A stretch of DNA of 64,000 bases from Cardinium endosymbiont cBtQ1 of Bemisia tabaci (GTDB lineage: Bacteria > Bacteroidota > Bacteroidia > Cytophagales > Amoebophilaceae), in assembly GCF_000689375.1 (NCBI RefSeq), contig NZ_CBQZ010000001.1, positions 124,001 through 188,000 on the forward strand, read 5' to 3'. The position numbers and the translations under genes are program-made. The notes under the pieces are model-generated. The model was not told the origin of the DNA and searched no databases. It saw only the letters and a list, made by a program, of their open reading frames with translations. Shown here in pieces: positions 63,852 through 64,000 of this stretch. The stretch's first letter is position 1. Each line of letters opens with the position of its first letter.

Positions 63852-64000
63852 CTATTTTGCAAAGCTTTTGCGGTACTGTTCTGGATGGTTGATAATATCT
63901 CTTGCTTGTTCCAACATTTCAGTTGCATACCCTTGGGCTGCTAGTATATCGATGGCAATGGTTTGGTTCGAAGCACCAGGAATTACCTTATAGGTGTAGT
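63852..64000 (-). CDS. C-terminus of a probable MutS-family ATPase, cut by window edge
   Basis: The last 49 residues, YTYKVIPGASNQTIAIDILA then AQGYATEMLEQARDIINHPE, end at a TAG at 63852. The pattern Y-x-Y-x-(V/L)-x-P-G-x-S then A-x-x-I-x-x-x-G-(Y/L) and an ML-x-x-A helix is that of the end of MutS domain V. Which MutS subfamily it belongs to cannot be told from this fragment. Confidence 0.5.
   Translation of the reverse strand, partial: YTYKVIPGASNQTIAIDILAAQGYATEMLEQARDIINHPEQYRKSFAK

Overview
The window looks like part of the chromosome of a host-restricted Bacteroidota endosymbiont, most like the Amoebophilaceae (Candidatus Cardinium / Amoebophilus). The grounds are the AT-rich composition, Bacteroidota-type TAnnTTTG promoter motifs with few Shine-Dalgarno sequences, many insertion sequences, several ankyrin-repeat proteins with lipoprotein-type leaders, and housekeeping genes that stand alone or in pairs rather than in long operons. 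The species is inferred, not proven.

Layout. 1-8.7 kb: a dihydrouridine synthase, tRNA-Ile, SppA, a lone PolA-type 5'-nuclease domain, a tandem pair of ankyrin lipoproteins, an IS982 remnant and leuS. 8.8-20 kb: a decayed IS5-type element, a broken RDD gene, an ankyrin lipoprotein, an outer-membrane-type protein, pheS, a sodium:solute symporter, murB, a frameshifted GH25 lysozyme and an intact IS982-type element. 20-31 kb: dCMP deaminase, an SRP RNA gene, htpG, a second IS5-type copy abutting a cut transposase, a 615-residue coiled-coil lipoprotein, a second symporter, mnmE and truA. 31-41.4 kb: a CPA-type antiporter, lpd, an enoyl-CoA hydratase, two small lipoproteins, rpsA, tRNA-Cys, a damaged IS982 copy, tRNA-Leu and a shortened RelA/SpoT protein. 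41.5-51.5 kb: an ankyrin protein, glyA, mlaF/mlaE, a MATE exporter, a large secreted protein with a CKSGKDRTG phosphatase loop, and uvrB. 51.9-57 kb: three tandem paralogs with a common leader. One carries a proline-rich region followed by three WH2-type actin-binding motifs, and another carries one divergent WH2-like motif. 57-64 kb: Nudix hydrolase, accD, lysS, a MerR regulator, an M23 peptidase, dnaK and the end of a probable MutS-family gene.

The most notable region is 47.4-57 kb. It holds a candidate phosphoinositide phosphatase related by motif to SopB/IpgD/INPP4, followed after uvrB by the WH2/polyproline family, whose architecture resembles actin nucleators (WASP, RickA, Sca2, VopL). 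All have N-terminal export-type leaders. Together with the ankyrin proteins they suggest a set of secreted or surface proteins aimed at the host cytoskeleton and membranes. No secretion apparatus is encoded here.

Housekeeping functions present are translation (leuS, pheS, lysS, rpsA, three tRNAs, tRNA modification), chaperones (dnaK, htpG), protein targeting (SRP RNA), fatty-acid synthesis (accD), one-carbon metabolism (glyA), nucleotide-excision repair (uvrB) and cell-wall metabolism (murB, M23, broken GH25). Most transposase copies carry clusters of one-base indels, which may be real decay or unpolished repeat sequence.
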